A stretch of DNA of 64,000 bases, taken from positions 62,001 through 126,000 of the forward strand of contig NZ_JADQDO010000006.1 in the NCBI RefSeq assembly GCF_015694465.1. Direction: 5' to 3'. The DNA comes from Microvirga alba (lineage in GTDB: Bacteria; Pseudomonadota; Alphaproteobacteria; Rhizobiales; Beijerinckiaceae). Below the pieces are notes generated by a model. That model had not been told where the DNA came from. It was given only the letters and a program-made list of their open reading frames with translations, and did no database searches. Made by a program: the position numbers and the translations under genes. Of the stretch, positions 24,783 to 33,067 are shown piece after piece. Every line of letters starts with the position of its first letter. Position 1 is the stretch's first letter.

Positions 24783-25864
24783 GGACGCTTGAGGACCAGT
24801 TGCGCGACCTGATCGCCTTCGAGGGGCCGATCACCGTCGAGCGCTATATGGGTCTGTGCCTCGAGCGCTATTATGCCACCCGCGATCCGCTCGGCGCCGT
24901 GGGCGACTTCACCACCGCCCCCGAGATCAGCCAGATGTTCGGGGAATTGATCGGGCTGTGGATGCTGGAAGTCTGGCATGCCATGGGACGCCCTTCCCCC
25001 TGCCGGCTGATCGAGCTGGGGCCCGGTCGCGGAACCCTTATGGCCGATCTCCTGCGCGCATCGCGGCTCCTGCCCGATTTCCGGTCTGCCGTGTCCGTCC
25101 ATCTCGTAGAGACGAGCCCGACCTTGCGCGAGCGGCAACGAGCAATGCTCGCCACGTCCGGTTTCGAGATTGCATGGCATGACCGGATCGAGGATGTGCC
25201 GGAGGGACCTGCCCTTCTCGTGGCCAACGAGTTCTTCGACGCACTCCCTGTCCGCCAGTTCGTCGCGACGGATCGCGGTTGGTGCGAACGCCTGGTCGGC
25301 CTCGAGGGCGAACACCTCGTCTTTGGGCTTCGCGCGGAGCCTGAGGCTCCTCTCGGCAAGCCGCCCCATCCGGGAGCCATTCGCGAATGGCCGGCCACCT
25401 CGATTGCGCTGATGAAGGGCCTCTCCCACCGGCTCGCTTGCGAAACCGGGGCCGCGCTGATCATCGATTACGGCTATTGGGGACCGGCTTTCGGCGACAC
25501 CCTGCAAGCGTTGAAGCAACACCAGCATGTCGATCCATTGTCCGAGCCTGGAGAGGCCGATCTGACGACACATGTGGATTTTCAGCGTCTTGCCGAGACG
25601 GCAGCGGGCAACAAGGTCCGCATTCACGGCATGGCGACACAGGGCGAGTTTCTCCAGGCCCTCGGAATCGAGGCGCGCGCCGCATCCTTGAAACAACGTG
25701 CGACGCCTGCTCAAGCAGCGGATATCGACCGCGCCCTTGCCCGCCTGATTGCACGCGGACCAACGGAAATGGGTGGGCTCTTTAAGGTTTTGGCGATAAG
25801 CCACGCGGGCCTTGAAGCCGTGCCCGGATTGCCCCCTCACCCTCTCACGCCGGCGAGGATGTGA
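24779..25864 (+). CDS. SAM-dependent methyltransferase, NDUFAF7/MidA family
   Basis: 361 residues. It starts with a GTG overlapping lgt by four bases. The family phrase FTTAPEISQMFGELIGLW, motif I IELGPGRGTLMADLLR and VANEFFDALPVRQF identify the MidA/NDUFAF7 group. The mitochondrial member dimethylates an arginine of complex I subunit NDUFS2; the bacterial role is inferred to be similar but not shown. Gene order lgt / this gene / pgeF is conserved in alphaproteobacteria. The C-terminus (LPPHPLTPARM) looks like read-through of a repeat-like tail. Confidence 0.9.
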   Translation: MRTLEDQLRDLIAFEGPITVERYMGLCLERYYATRDPLGAVGDFTTAPEISQMFGELIGLWMLEVWHAMGRPSPCRLIELGPGRGTLMADLLRASRLLPDFRSAVSVHLVETSPTLRERQRAMLATSGFEIAWHDRIEDVPEGPALLVANEFFDALPVRQFVATDRGWCERLVGLEGEHLVFGLRAEPEAPLGKPPHPGAIREWPATSIALMKGLSHRLACETGAALIIDYGYWGPAFGDTLQALKQHQHVDPLSEPGEADLTTHVDFQRLAETAAGNKVRIHGMATQGEFLQALGIEARAASLKQRATPAQAADIDRALARLIARGPTEMGGLFKVLAISHAGLEAVPGLPPHPLTPARM

Positions 25865-25868
25865 AGCC

Positions 25869-26636
25869 ATGTTCATCGAAGCGCCCGAACTCGCCTGCTA
25901 CCCCAATCTGCATCATGCTTTCTTCACGCGCCAAGGCGGCGTGTCGGAGGGCATCTATGCATCCTTGAATGGGGGACTGGGGTCATCGGACGATCCGGCG
26001 AAGGTCGCCGAGAATCGCCGCCGCATGGCGGAGGATCTGAACGTTGCGCCGAACGCCTTGATCAGCGTTCACCAGATCCATTCCCCCGATGCGGTGATTG
26101 TGGAAGGGCCATGGGCGGCTGAACGTCCCAAGGCCGACGGCATGGCGACGGCGGTGCCGGGCATCGCTCTCGGAATCACCACGGCGGATTGCGGCCCGAT
26201 CCTGTTTGCCGATCCCCATGCGGGTGTCATCGGCGCGGCACATGCCGGCTGGCGCGGCGCTTTGACGGGCGTGCTCGAAGGCACCATCGAGGCCATGGAG
26301 CGGCTTGGAGCGAAGCGCGAGCAGATCGTTGCCGTGCTTGGCCCGACGATCAGTCAGGCGGCTTACGAGGTCGGCCCGGATTTCGTGACCCGATTCACGG
26401 ACGCGGACGCCGGCTATCGGCGTTTTTTCGAGCCGAGCGAGCGAGCCGATCACGCGATGTTCGATCTCCCCGGCTTCATCGGCACGCGCCTCGAAGCAGC
26501 CGGAATCGCGGAATTCACCAATCTCGGGCTCTGCACCTATTCCAACGAGGATTACTTCTTCAGCTATCGCCGCACGACGCATCGCAACGAGCCCGATTAC
26601 GGCAGGCTGATCTCCGCGATCACGCTCACTCCCTGA
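25869..26636 (+). CDS. pgeF: peptidoglycan editing factor / multicopper-like laccase domain protein
   Basis: 255 residues. PgeF (formerly YfiH, 'polyphenol oxidase') is a zinc enzyme that removes wrongly incorporated residues from cell wall precursors in E. coli; relatives act on purine nucleosides. The three metal-ligand motifs are present: HQIHS, TTADCGPILF and GAAHAGWRG. The C-terminus has NLGLCTYSNEDYFFSYRR. The start at 25869 (MFIEAPELACYP) is four bases after the previous stop; the in-frame ATG at 25812 lies inside the methyltransferase gene. The end overlaps the converging SDR gene by 11 bases. Confidence 0.93.
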   Translation: MFIEAPELACYPNLHHAFFTRQGGVSEGIYASLNGGLGSSDDPAKVAENRRRMAEDLNVAPNALISVHQIHSPDAVIVEGPWAAERPKADGMATAVPGIALGITTADCGPILFADPHAGVIGAAHAGWRGALTGVLEGTIEAMERLGAKREQIVAVLGPTISQAAYEVGPDFVTRFTDADAGYRRFFEPSERADHAMFDLPGFIGTRLEAAGIAEFTNLGLCTYSNEDYFFSYRRTTHRNEPDYGRLISAITLTP

Positions 26637-27381
26637 CGCCAAAAACGTCCGGGGTTTGCCAGGCGAGATGCTGCCCGCCATCGACGGCGATCATCTGTCC
26701 GGTGATGCTGCGCGATCGCGCGAGAAAGATCACGGCGTCCGCGATCTCATCCGGCGTGCCGCCATGCCCGAGAAGAATGGCGGCGCTCTGTCTGGCGAAG
26801 TCCTCACTCCCTTGGCGCTCATTCGCCAAAGTGGGCCCAGGGCCGATTGCGTTGACGCGAATTCGCGGCGCAAGCGCCTGGGCCATCGTCTGCGTCGCGG
26901 TGAACAACGCCGCTTTGGTCAGCGTGTAGGAGAAGAATTGTGGCGTCGGCTTCCAGACCCGCTGATCGGCGATATTGATGATGCAGCCATCCTGCCCGGC
27001 CGGGAGTTGCCGCGCGAAATCCCGCGCAAGGAATGCCGGCGCACGAAGATTGATGGCAAAATGCCGATCCCATCGTGCTTCGGAAAGCGTTTGAATCTCA
27101 TCGGGTTCGAATTCCGAGGCATTGTTCACGAGGAGCGTCAGAGGGCCGACCACTCCCGCGGCCCGCTCCATCAATCCACTGACGGCTGACGCGTCGGCCA
27201 AATCAGCTTGAACCACACCGGCCGCTCCTCCCTCGGAACGGATGCGGGTCGCGAGAGCCTCGGCCTCACTGACCGACCGATTGCAGTGGATCGCGACCGC
27301 GTAGCCCTCGCGAGCAACCCTCTCGACGATGCTCCGGCCGATCCGCTGAGCGCCTCCAGTAATCAATGCCGCCTGCCCCAT
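26626..27381 (-). CDS. short-chain dehydrogenase, pteridine reductase-like
   Basis: 251 residues, classical SDR length. The cofactor motif is ALITGGAQRIGRSIVE; NNAS is at 86-89; catalytic Tyr152 and Lys156 are in SYTLTKA. At the usual catalytic Ser position there is Asp (NIADQRVWKPTP), as in pteridine reductase PTR1 and dihydromonapterin reductase FolM. I therefore infer a pterin or folate substrate. NADPH preference is suggested by Arg in GGAQRIGR. It converges on pgeF. The 299-base gap behind its start (27382-27680) is AT-rich and has no gene. Confidence 0.88.
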   Translation of the reverse strand: MGQAALITGGAQRIGRSIVERVAREGYAVAIHCNRSVSEAEALATRIRSEGGAAGVVQADLADASAVSGLMERAAGVVGPLTLLVNNASEFEPDEIQTLSEARWDRHFAINLRAPAFLARDFARQLPAGQDGCIINIADQRVWKPTPQFFSYTLTKAALFTATQTMAQALAPRIRVNAIGPGPTLANERQGSEDFARQSAAILLGHGGTPDEIADAVIFLARSRSITGQMIAVDGGQHLAWQTPDVFGVRE

Positions 27382-27680
27382 ATGTCTCCCTCGTGATTTT
27401 ATGAAACTTAGTTACATAAGATAGTATGTTCGCCTAGAAAAAGACATTTTTTTAACTCGCAATCGAACCAAATCAAAAGCTGAGCGTTATGAAAGCGCGT
27501 AATGCCAAAGGGGAATACTCTACACCTTGCCGCCACAATGCTGCCATAGTACGTTCTCGCCCTGTGGTTGTCATGTCACAGCTCTCATGAGGCTTCCGCT
27601 CTATATTGAAATCGTAGTCCGAATCGGCCTGAAAAATGAGTTCCGGCCTCGTGGACCAAGACATCGATAGGAAAGAGACC

Positions 27681-28415
27681 ATGAAGAAACTCCTTCTCGC
27701 TAGTGTCGCTCTCTTCGGCTTCGCAGGAGCCGCTGCCGCTGCGGATCTCCCGGTTCGGGCCGCCCCGCCCGCCCCGATCATCGTTCCGCTCTTCACCTGG
27801 ACCGGTTTCTACGTCGGCGTGAACGCCGGTGGTGCGTGGAACTCCAACAGCAATCATGGAGTTTTCGTCCCGGGCGTCGGCTTCGTGGAAGGCAACAACA
27901 ACAACAACGGCGGGTTCACCGGTGGTGGCCAGATCGGCTACAATTATCAGGTTGGCTCGTTCGTCATCGGTGCCGAAACCGACATCCAGTATGCGGATAT
28001 CGGCCGCAGCAGAAACAACGATTTCCTTTTCCTGAACCCGGCTCTGGTCGGCTTCCGGAATAACAACAACAGCGGAAACTACTTCGGCACTGTCCGTGCT
28101 CGCGCGGGTGTGGCCTTCGATCGTACGCTGGTCTACCTGACCGGCGGTTTCGCTTATGGCGACGTCGGCGGCGGCGATCGCTTCTTTGGCGGCAGCTCGT
28201 CGAATGGCGGTTGGACCGTCGGCGGTGGCGTCGAGTACGCCTTCACCAACAACATCACGGCGCGGCTCGAAGGCCTCTATGTAAATCTCGAGCGCAACAA
28301 GAACAACGATTTCTTTGCTCTCGGCTTGGTGAACACGGTTGGCCTCACCAACAACAAGAACAACGAGTTCGGCGTCGTTCGCGCGGGCCTGAACTACAAG
28401 TTCAACACGTTCTAA
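27681..28415 (+). CDS. outer membrane beta-barrel protein (Omp25/31-like porin family)
   Basis: 244 residues. A signal peptide MKKLLLASVALFGFAGAAAA is followed by ADLPVRAAPPAP, and the barrel begins with FTWTGFYVGVNAGGAW, the standard opening of the Omp25/Omp31 family in Rhizobiales. Alternating strands end with VVRAGLNYKFNTF (terminal Phe, needed for barrel insertion). Several loops carry Asn-rich motifs (GNNNNNGG, SRNNDF, RNNNNSGNYF, RNKNNDF, NNKNNEF). AGGAAAGAG precedes the ATG. A strong terminator follows. Likely an abundant surface protein. Confidence 0.93.
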   Translation: MKKLLLASVALFGFAGAAAAADLPVRAAPPAPIIVPLFTWTGFYVGVNAGGAWNSNSNHGVFVPGVGFVEGNNNNNGGFTGGGQIGYNYQVGSFVIGAETDIQYADIGRSRNNDFLFLNPALVGFRNNNNSGNYFGTVRARAGVAFDRTLVYLTGGFAYGDVGGGDRFFGGSSSNGGWTVGGGVEYAFTNNITARLEGLYVNLERNKNNDFFALGLVNTVGLTNNKNNEFGVVRAGLNYKFNTF

Positions 28416-28440
28416 GCCTTCGTCGCTTCGGCGATGGGAA

Positions 28441-28468
28441 AAGGCCCGGGGAAACCCGGGCCTTTTTT
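28441..28468 (+). terminator. rho-independent terminator of the outer membrane protein gene
   Basis: AAGGCCCGGG, loop GAAA, CCCGGGCCTT, then TTTT: ten perfect pairs, a GNRA-type loop and a T-run 26 bases after the stop. Confidence 0.92.
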
Positions 28469-28472
28469 ATGA

Positions 28473-29078
28473 TCACGCCGTGAACTTGGTTTTGGCGAAG
28501 GCCGGCACACGCGCTTCGAAATCGGCGAGCCATGCCACCAATCTGGGATAGGTGTCGCGCCACTTCCCAGCCATGCGCAGGTCAAGGTAACCGAGAGCGC
28601 AAGCGAGCGTGATATGGCCGATATGCACATTGGCTGACGGTGTCGAGAGGTGAGCCTCCGCGTAGTCGAGCGCGCGCTGTACCTTCCCGGTCTGATGCTC
28701 AACCCATTTCGGTTCGCGCTTATCCTCGGCGCGCCAGCGGCCTTCATAAACCTGGAGCAGAGTCGCATCCATGATGCCATCCGCCAGCGCCTGCTGACGC
28801 AGGGCCGCGAAACGGTCCCACCCCGACGAGAGCACTCGCCCACCGCCTGCCAGATGATCGAGATACTCCACGATCACCCGGGAGTCGTAGAGCGTCTCCC
28901 CATTTTCCAGAATCAGGGTCGGGATTTTTCCAAGAGGGTTTTGCTGCCGTAATGAATCGTTGGGGCTCGACGTATCGGCATCGACGAGTTCAATCTGATC
29001 CGACAAGCCAAGGAGAGACGCCGCGATTTTGACCTTCCGTCCGAAAGGCGATGCGGGAGACGTGCGAAGAATGAGCAT
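28473..29078 (-). CDS. glutathione S-transferase family protein
   Basis: 201 residues. The N-terminal thioredoxin-like domain has LRTSPASPFGRKVKIAASLL (Ser in place of the usual catalytic Tyr, as in many bacterial GSTs), NPLGKIPTLILENGETLYDS and the helix RVIVEYLDHL. The C-terminal all-helical domain runs from about 85 and includes HIGHITLACALGYLDLRM. It may conjugate or reduce small electrophiles with glutathione; the substrate is unknown. It is separated by 64 bases from rlmJ, whose end lies upstream on the same strand. Confidence 0.9.
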   Translation of the reverse strand: MLILRTSPASPFGRKVKIAASLLGLSDQIELVDADTSSPNDSLRQQNPLGKIPTLILENGETLYDSRVIVEYLDHLAGGGRVLSSGWDRFAALRQQALADGIMDATLLQVYEGRWRAEDKREPKWVEHQTGKVQRALDYAEAHLSTPSANVHIGHITLACALGYLDLRMAGKWRDTYPRLVAWLADFEARVPAFAKTKFTA

Positions 29079-29142
29079 GCGAGAGATCCTGCCAAGGGAA
29101 GGATGTCTTCATGAACCCGGAAAGACCGGCCGGCAATCGGTT

Positions 29143-29991
29143 TTATGCGGGCGGCCCAAAAGCCTCGCAGCGATAGCCGCCATAGCCGCCCCGCGACAGG
29201 CGCTCCGCGAGCGCCGGCAGGAGGATTTCCGCCTCCGCGCGCAGGGACCATGGCGGATTGAGAACGAAGAGTCCGCTGCCATTCAGGCGCGTCGGGTCGC
29301 GCGGATCGTTGACAAAGAGTTCGAGGCGAAGGCCCGGACGTGGACATTCCGCATTGAGTCTGGCGGTCAGCGCATCGACAGGCTCGACGGCCTTGATGGG
29401 ATACCAGCTCGCATAGACGCCTGTCGGCCACTTCTTCACGGCAGCCAGAAGTTCCTCGCCGAGCCTCTCCAACTCGTTCGGCTTCTCATAGGGCGGATCG
29501 ATCAGCACCAGACCACGCTTCTCCTTCGGCGGGATCAAAGCATGAAGCGCGGTCCACCCATCGAGATGCAGGACCTTCAGATTTGTAACCGCATTGAAGG
29601 CCTCGCTCAGCACCGCGTAATCAGCCGGATGAAGCTCAACGAAGACGCCGCGATCCTGCCTGCGCAGGAGTTCGCGCACGATTGCAGGCGAGCCGGGATA
29701 GGTGGTCTCGCCATGCCTCGCACGGACATCGGCCACAACCTTGCGATAGGGAGCGAGCAGGTTCTCGACGTCGGGCGCAAAAGCCTCATCGAGTCGGCCG
29801 ATCCCATCGACCCATTCCCCTGTCCGGCCCGCCTCATCTCCGGCGAGATTATAGAGGCCGATTCCGGCATGGGTATCGATGACCCGAATCGGCGTCTCCT
29901 TGCGCTGGAGATAGGCGATGATGCGCACGAGGAGCGCGTGCTTCATGACATCGGCGAAATTGCCGGCGTGAAATGCGTGACGGTAATTCAT
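29143..29991 (-). CDS. rlmJ: 23S rRNA (adenine-2030-N6)-methyltransferase
   Basis: 282 residues. It starts MNYRHAFHAGNFADVMKHAL, the near-invariant opening of RlmJ. The SAM site is in VIDTHAGIGLYNL and the catalytic tetrapeptide in LVLIDPPYEKPNEL (DPPY type, adenine N6). It methylates A2030 of 23S rRNA before assembly in E. coli. Length is normal (about 280). It begins seven bases before the RNase T2 stop on the same strand, so it may belong to that transcript. Confidence 0.95.
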   Translation of the reverse strand: MNYRHAFHAGNFADVMKHALLVRIIAYLQRKETPIRVIDTHAGIGLYNLAGDEAGRTGEWVDGIGRLDEAFAPDVENLLAPYRKVVADVRARHGETTYPGSPAIVRELLRRQDRGVFVELHPADYAVLSEAFNAVTNLKVLHLDGWTALHALIPPKEKRGLVLIDPPYEKPNELERLGEELLAAVKKWPTGVYASWYPIKAVEPVDALTARLNAECPRPGLRLELFVNDPRDPTRLNGSGLFVLNPPWSLRAEAEILLPALAERLSRGGYGGYRCEAFGPPA

Positions 29992-29997
29992 AAGGCT

Positions 29998-30666
29998 CTA
30001 CCGGATCGCCGGGATCGTGATTTCACCGCCACGGCACGCGTCGCGGTCGACTTGGGGACATTGGTGAAAGCCGCGAAGATCGCGGTCGAGGCAGATACGG
30101 ATTTCCTGAAACAAGCGCCGCCCGCATGCAACCGACATCATCTCGGGACGTAGGCCCGGATTGGCTTCCGCGAAGGCCCGTTCGACCTCGATAGGCATGA
30201 CCTTCACATCGCTTTGCAAGCGCGCGAGGCTTTCGGGGATCCGGACGCGATCCCGGGCCCGTTGAACCGCGCGGAAATAGCCGCTGGGGCTTTCTCCCGT
30301 GCAGGTGCCGTGCTTGCGCCATTGATAGCGAGCCAAATTGTCATCAGGGAAAAGGCCATGGGCCTCTCCAATGACCGCGCGTGGCACAAAACGCCCGCTC
30401 GGCTCGCAGAAGCTGGGATACCCTCGCTCATTTTGTGGCCACAGGCCGTGAACGACGAAGCCTAGCCCGTTGCCTTCCTCGCATTGCTTTCGCCCATGGG
30501 CGCTTCCGGTGGTCTGGCAGAAGCCCGGCGACCAGGACAAGGCGAGGACGTAAAAGTCAAACTCGCCGGCCGGACCTCCCCTCGTTTCGCGAATCGTTTG
30601 CGCGATGGAGGGGAATGCCGCGAGAAAGCAGGTGCCTGCAACGATGAGGCACCAGCGCGAAATCAA
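29998..30666 (-). CDS. secreted RNase T2 family ribonuclease
   Basis: 222 residues from a TTG start that overlaps the preceding stop (TTGA). The opening ISRWCLIVAGTCFLAAFPSI is a signal peptide. Both T2 active-site blocks are seen: FVVHGLWPQ (His73) and QWRKHGTC (Lys118, His119). Where fungal RNase Rh has a catalytic Glu four residues before the second His, this protein has Gln115. Six or more cysteines suggest disulfides in the periplasm. It should cut RNA non-specifically to 3'-phosphates, if the Gln still allows activity. It is translationally coupled to an unknown secreted protein upstream and is close to rlmJ downstream. Confidence 0.9.
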   Translation of the reverse strand: MISRWCLIVAGTCFLAAFPSIAQTIRETRGGPAGEFDFYVLALSWSPGFCQTTGSAHGRKQCEEGNGLGFVVHGLWPQNERGYPSFCEPSGRFVPRAVIGEAHGLFPDDNLARYQWRKHGTCTGESPSGYFRAVQRARDRVRIPESLARLQSDVKVMPIEVERAFAEANPGLRPEMMSVACGRRLFQEIRICLDRDLRGFHQCPQVDRDACRGGEITIPAIR

Positions 30667-31094
30667 GGCAGCGCCTGCTTGCAATGGGGAGCATAGGAGT
30701 AGTCGCGGTCGAACCCGTCCACGCACGACTCGGTGCCCCAGCCAATGCCAATGAATCCGAGCTTCTCGCGAATGGAGAAGTTGATTCGCCGCTTCTTGCC
30801 GTCCGAGACGATCACCGTGCCCGAGCAAAATCGACGGGGAATGTAGTCGAGGCCCCAGGGGCGCCAGGCCACTTCACCCACCCTTTCGAATCCAACGATT
30901 TCTGCCGAAGAATCCCAGAACCGGCTCTCTTTGCGCGCGAATCCCCAGACAATATCCTGCAGCACCATCGGATCTTCGCAGGAGGGAAGATTGGCGTTGT
31001 ACGAACGGTCGCGTTGTTCGGCGGGCGTCACTTCGCGCGCCATCGTAGGCGTGCTCAGCAGTACACAAGTCATGAAAGCCGCCAGCCACTTCAT
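30663..31094 (-). CDS. unknown secreted protein coupled to RNase T2
   Basis: 143 residues starting MKWLAAFMTCVLLSTPTMAR, a signal peptide; GGAG lies seven bases upstream of the ATG. The mature protein has four cysteines (PSCEDP, RRFCSGT, ESCVDG, PHCKQ), likely two disulfides, and conserved aromatic patches (VWGFARKESRFWDSS, VAWRPWGLDYIPRR). I do not recognise a family. Its stop overlaps the RNase T2 start by four bases, so it is made together with the nuclease in the periplasm. A partner, chaperone or inhibitor role is conceivable but unproven. Confidence 0.75.
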   Translation of the reverse strand: MKWLAAFMTCVLLSTPTMAREVTPAEQRDRSYNANLPSCEDPMVLQDIVWGFARKESRFWDSSAEIVGFERVGEVAWRPWGLDYIPRRFCSGTVIVSDGKKRRINFSIREKLGFIGIGWGTESCVDGFDRDYSYAPHCKQALP

Positions 31095-31173
31095 TGTAAT
31101 GCTCCAACAGATCGAATGTCTTACCTGGACCATGTGGGCGACGCGCGGGAAGGTCAAGGCTCAGGTGAATGCT

Positions 31174-32181
31174 TTAATATATTCCATGACCGTTCAACGC
31201 CAGAGGCGCACCCGCTGAAGGACGAGAAGATGCCGATGGTGCGTAGACCTGGGGCAGCGGCTGGGCCTGGGGTTGAAGCTGCTGGGTCCTCGAATAGGCT
31301 CCGCTCGGCCCCGGCAGATCGGCCGAGAAGCCTACGCTCACCGCGGGACGGGGCGCGGACGACATCAGCGAAGTCCCACCCCCCTGCGACGGGGCGGCGA
31401 ACTCCTCCTCCGGCACGTCCTCCTCCATATCGATGGGGGCGAGATCGGCGGAAGGCGGCGGCGTCACCCGAGCCGTCGGTCGGCCATGATCCGGATCGAT
31501 GCGGGGCGTGAACTTGATGATCGGCTTGCAGATGCGCCGGTCGCCGCGCGGGTCGTGGCGGGCAAGGTCGATATGCAGGTGATCGTAGTGGAAAGCATCC
31601 GAACCCGGAGCGAGAACGGTAGAGAAATACCGGCACGCACCGACAAACGCCTCACGCAGGAATTCCTGCTCCGACGGATTGCCCTTCCAGCCCTTCACGA
31701 CCGAAATTTCCCGGCCATCGGCGAGAACGAAGGCCATGACATCAAGGGCATTGCCGAAGGCGTGCTCGGAGTGTTTCGCGCCCCGCTGATTGTTACGCGG
31801 GCGGCAGGAATATGACCCTGCCTTCAAATCGACGACAGGGACGCCGAAATACATCTCCGCCGCGGGCCTCACAATCTCGTCGAGCCAGGTGTCGATCCGG
31901 GGAATGATGGGACAGGCGAGCGTCACTTTTGACGTCAAACCCACCGAGCCGTTGGTGAAAGCCGCGACCTTGAAAGGATAGTCCATGCCGCAGATGCCGG
32001 GCCCGTCGATCTTCGATGACAAGGCCATATAAGCAGAGGGTTGGACGAGCCTCTGCGAGAGACAGGCCTGTTCCGCTTGCGCGCGCCAAGGCTCGCGTTG
32101 CTCGAACCGAAACAACCCGCAACCTGTAAGCCCAAATCCGACAAGCGAGAGGGCGAAAAACGCAACTAACCCACGGCGCAT
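31174..32181 (-). CDS. extensin-like lipoprotein (M15/M74-type peptidase fold)
   Basis: 335 residues. A lipobox, GFGLTGC (Cys21), follows the signal helix, so it is a lipoprotein, matured by Lgt. The extensin-like C-terminal domain (PF06904) covers about 40-230, with the metal-site motifs SEHAFGNALDV (138-148) and HYDHLHIDL (198-206). These resemble the zinc ligands of D-Ala-D-Ala peptidases such as MepA, so cutting of peptidoglycan cross-links is likely but inferred. The last 100 residues are Pro-, Gln- and Ser-rich and disordered. Despite its name it is not a plant-type extensin. Confidence 0.88.
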   Translation of the reverse strand: MRRGLVAFFALSLVGFGLTGCGLFRFEQREPWRAQAEQACLSQRLVQPSAYMALSSKIDGPGICGMDYPFKVAAFTNGSVGLTSKVTLACPIIPRIDTWLDEIVRPAAEMYFGVPVVDLKAGSYSCRPRNNQRGAKHSEHAFGNALDVMAFVLADGREISVVKGWKGNPSEQEFLREAFVGACRYFSTVLAPGSDAFHYDHLHIDLARHDPRGDRRICKPIIKFTPRIDPDHGRPTARVTPPPSADLAPIDMEEDVPEEEFAAPSQGGGTSLMSSAPRPAVSVGFSADLPGPSGAYSRTQQLQPQAQPLPQVYAPSASSRPSAGAPLALNGHGIY

Positions 32182-32543
32182 GAAGTGAGGCTAGCGGGGA
32201 TTGCGTAAACATCGCGTCAACGACGCACCTCCTTACCGGAAAAGTCCGTTGAGCAGCGCGCGGGGAGAACAATTGCGCCCTTCATCTTGTTGCCGCTTAA
32301 GCGTCACGAAAGGAGTAGAATCATTTTCTGTGACCCGCATGACTTTCGGCAGAAACGCGACTTGAAAAAGGCTTTCCGAATGAGATTTTACGAAAACTCT
32401 TCTTTCGTAGGGAGCGCGTTTAACACTTAAGAAGTAAATTCAACGCTACCCCGCGACTACCCCACGGCAGATCGACTTTCGGCTGGGCCTTTCCAATCCC
32501 GCATCCGCTTGCTAAGCTAACTCTCCATTCAGAGGGCCTCATC
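32182..32543. other. AT-richer intergenic region without a supported gene
   Basis: 362 bases, with lower GC than the surroundings, between the start of the extensin-like gene (-) and a tiny gene (+). It contains runs such as AAAAAGG and TTTTACG. I see no ORF with a ribosome site, no tRNA and no clear terminator. It probably holds promoters for both sides and could hide a small RNA. Confidence 0.4.
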
Positions 32544-32645
32544 ATGAACCCGATGTCGGATCTGGACTTGGCGTCGAAACTGAACATCGCGGCGGTCTGC
32601 ATTTCACTCGGGTTCATCGGCGCGATCGTCGCTGGCGTTTTCTAG
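32544..32645 (+). CDS. 33-residue single-helix membrane peptide
   Basis: MNPMSDLDLASKLNIAAVCI followed by SLGFIGAIVAGVF and a TAG stop. An amphipathic start and one membrane helix. AGAGGG lies seven bases before the ATG, good for translation. Short peptides with an LDLASKLNIAAV-like start occur in related genomes as far as I recall; I could not check. Function unknown. Confidence 0.5.
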   Translation: MNPMSDLDLASKLNIAAVCISLGFIGAIVAGVF

Positions 32646-32677
32646 GGATTCCTCGATCATCCGCGCGAAGACCGTGT

Positions 32678-32941
32678 TCACGACTCGGGGCATGGAATTT
32701 CGGTGATCTCCCAGGACGTGACGTTGATCGCCATCCCACATTGCGCGATCCGTGCGCCGCGAGGCGTTCTGAGGCAGACCCTTTCTCCCATGGCGAAAAC
32801 CCGCCCGTTGGCCCGGCAATAGCAATCCGGCAGATTGTGCTCGGGCGTTTGGGCCTGACGATAAGAGGAACCGGGCTCAGCGCCCGCATTGGCCGGCGCA
32901 CCGGCGAGCATGGTCAGAAACACGACGACGACGCGGCGCAT
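32678..32941 (-). CDS. small cysteine-containing secreted protein
   Basis: 87 residues. A signal peptide, MRRVVVVFLTMLAGAPANAG, is followed by a short mature protein with five cysteines: DCYCRANGRVFAMGERVCLR, then RIAQCGMAINVTSWEITEIP and a final Cys. The spacing suggests a compact disulfide-bonded domain in the periplasm. Similar short proteins are annotated as hypothetical in Methylobacteriaceae and Bradyrhizobiaceae. I know no function. The next gene upstream on this strand is far, so it is probably monocistronic. Confidence 0.7.
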   Translation of the reverse strand: MRRVVVVFLTMLAGAPANAGAEPGSSYRQAQTPEHNLPDCYCRANGRVFAMGERVCLRTPRGARIAQCGMAINVTSWEITEIPCPES

Positions 32942-33067
32942 GATGCACCTCCCCTCGTCAGCCCTGTGAAATGCTCCTCCTCCCCTGCCATAACGTCAAG
33001 CGTGACCGTTCATCGATCGATAGAGGCACGTGAAGATGGCGTGGGGGCTAAAAATTCGACCTGAAAA

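Noticed and set aside
24653-25876. A 407-codon frame on the minus strand
   Set aside because: Antisense to the MidA-like methyltransferase; no domain seen.
29029-30153. A 374-codon frame on the plus strand
   Set aside because: Antisense to rlmJ and part of RNase T2, both with clear motifs.
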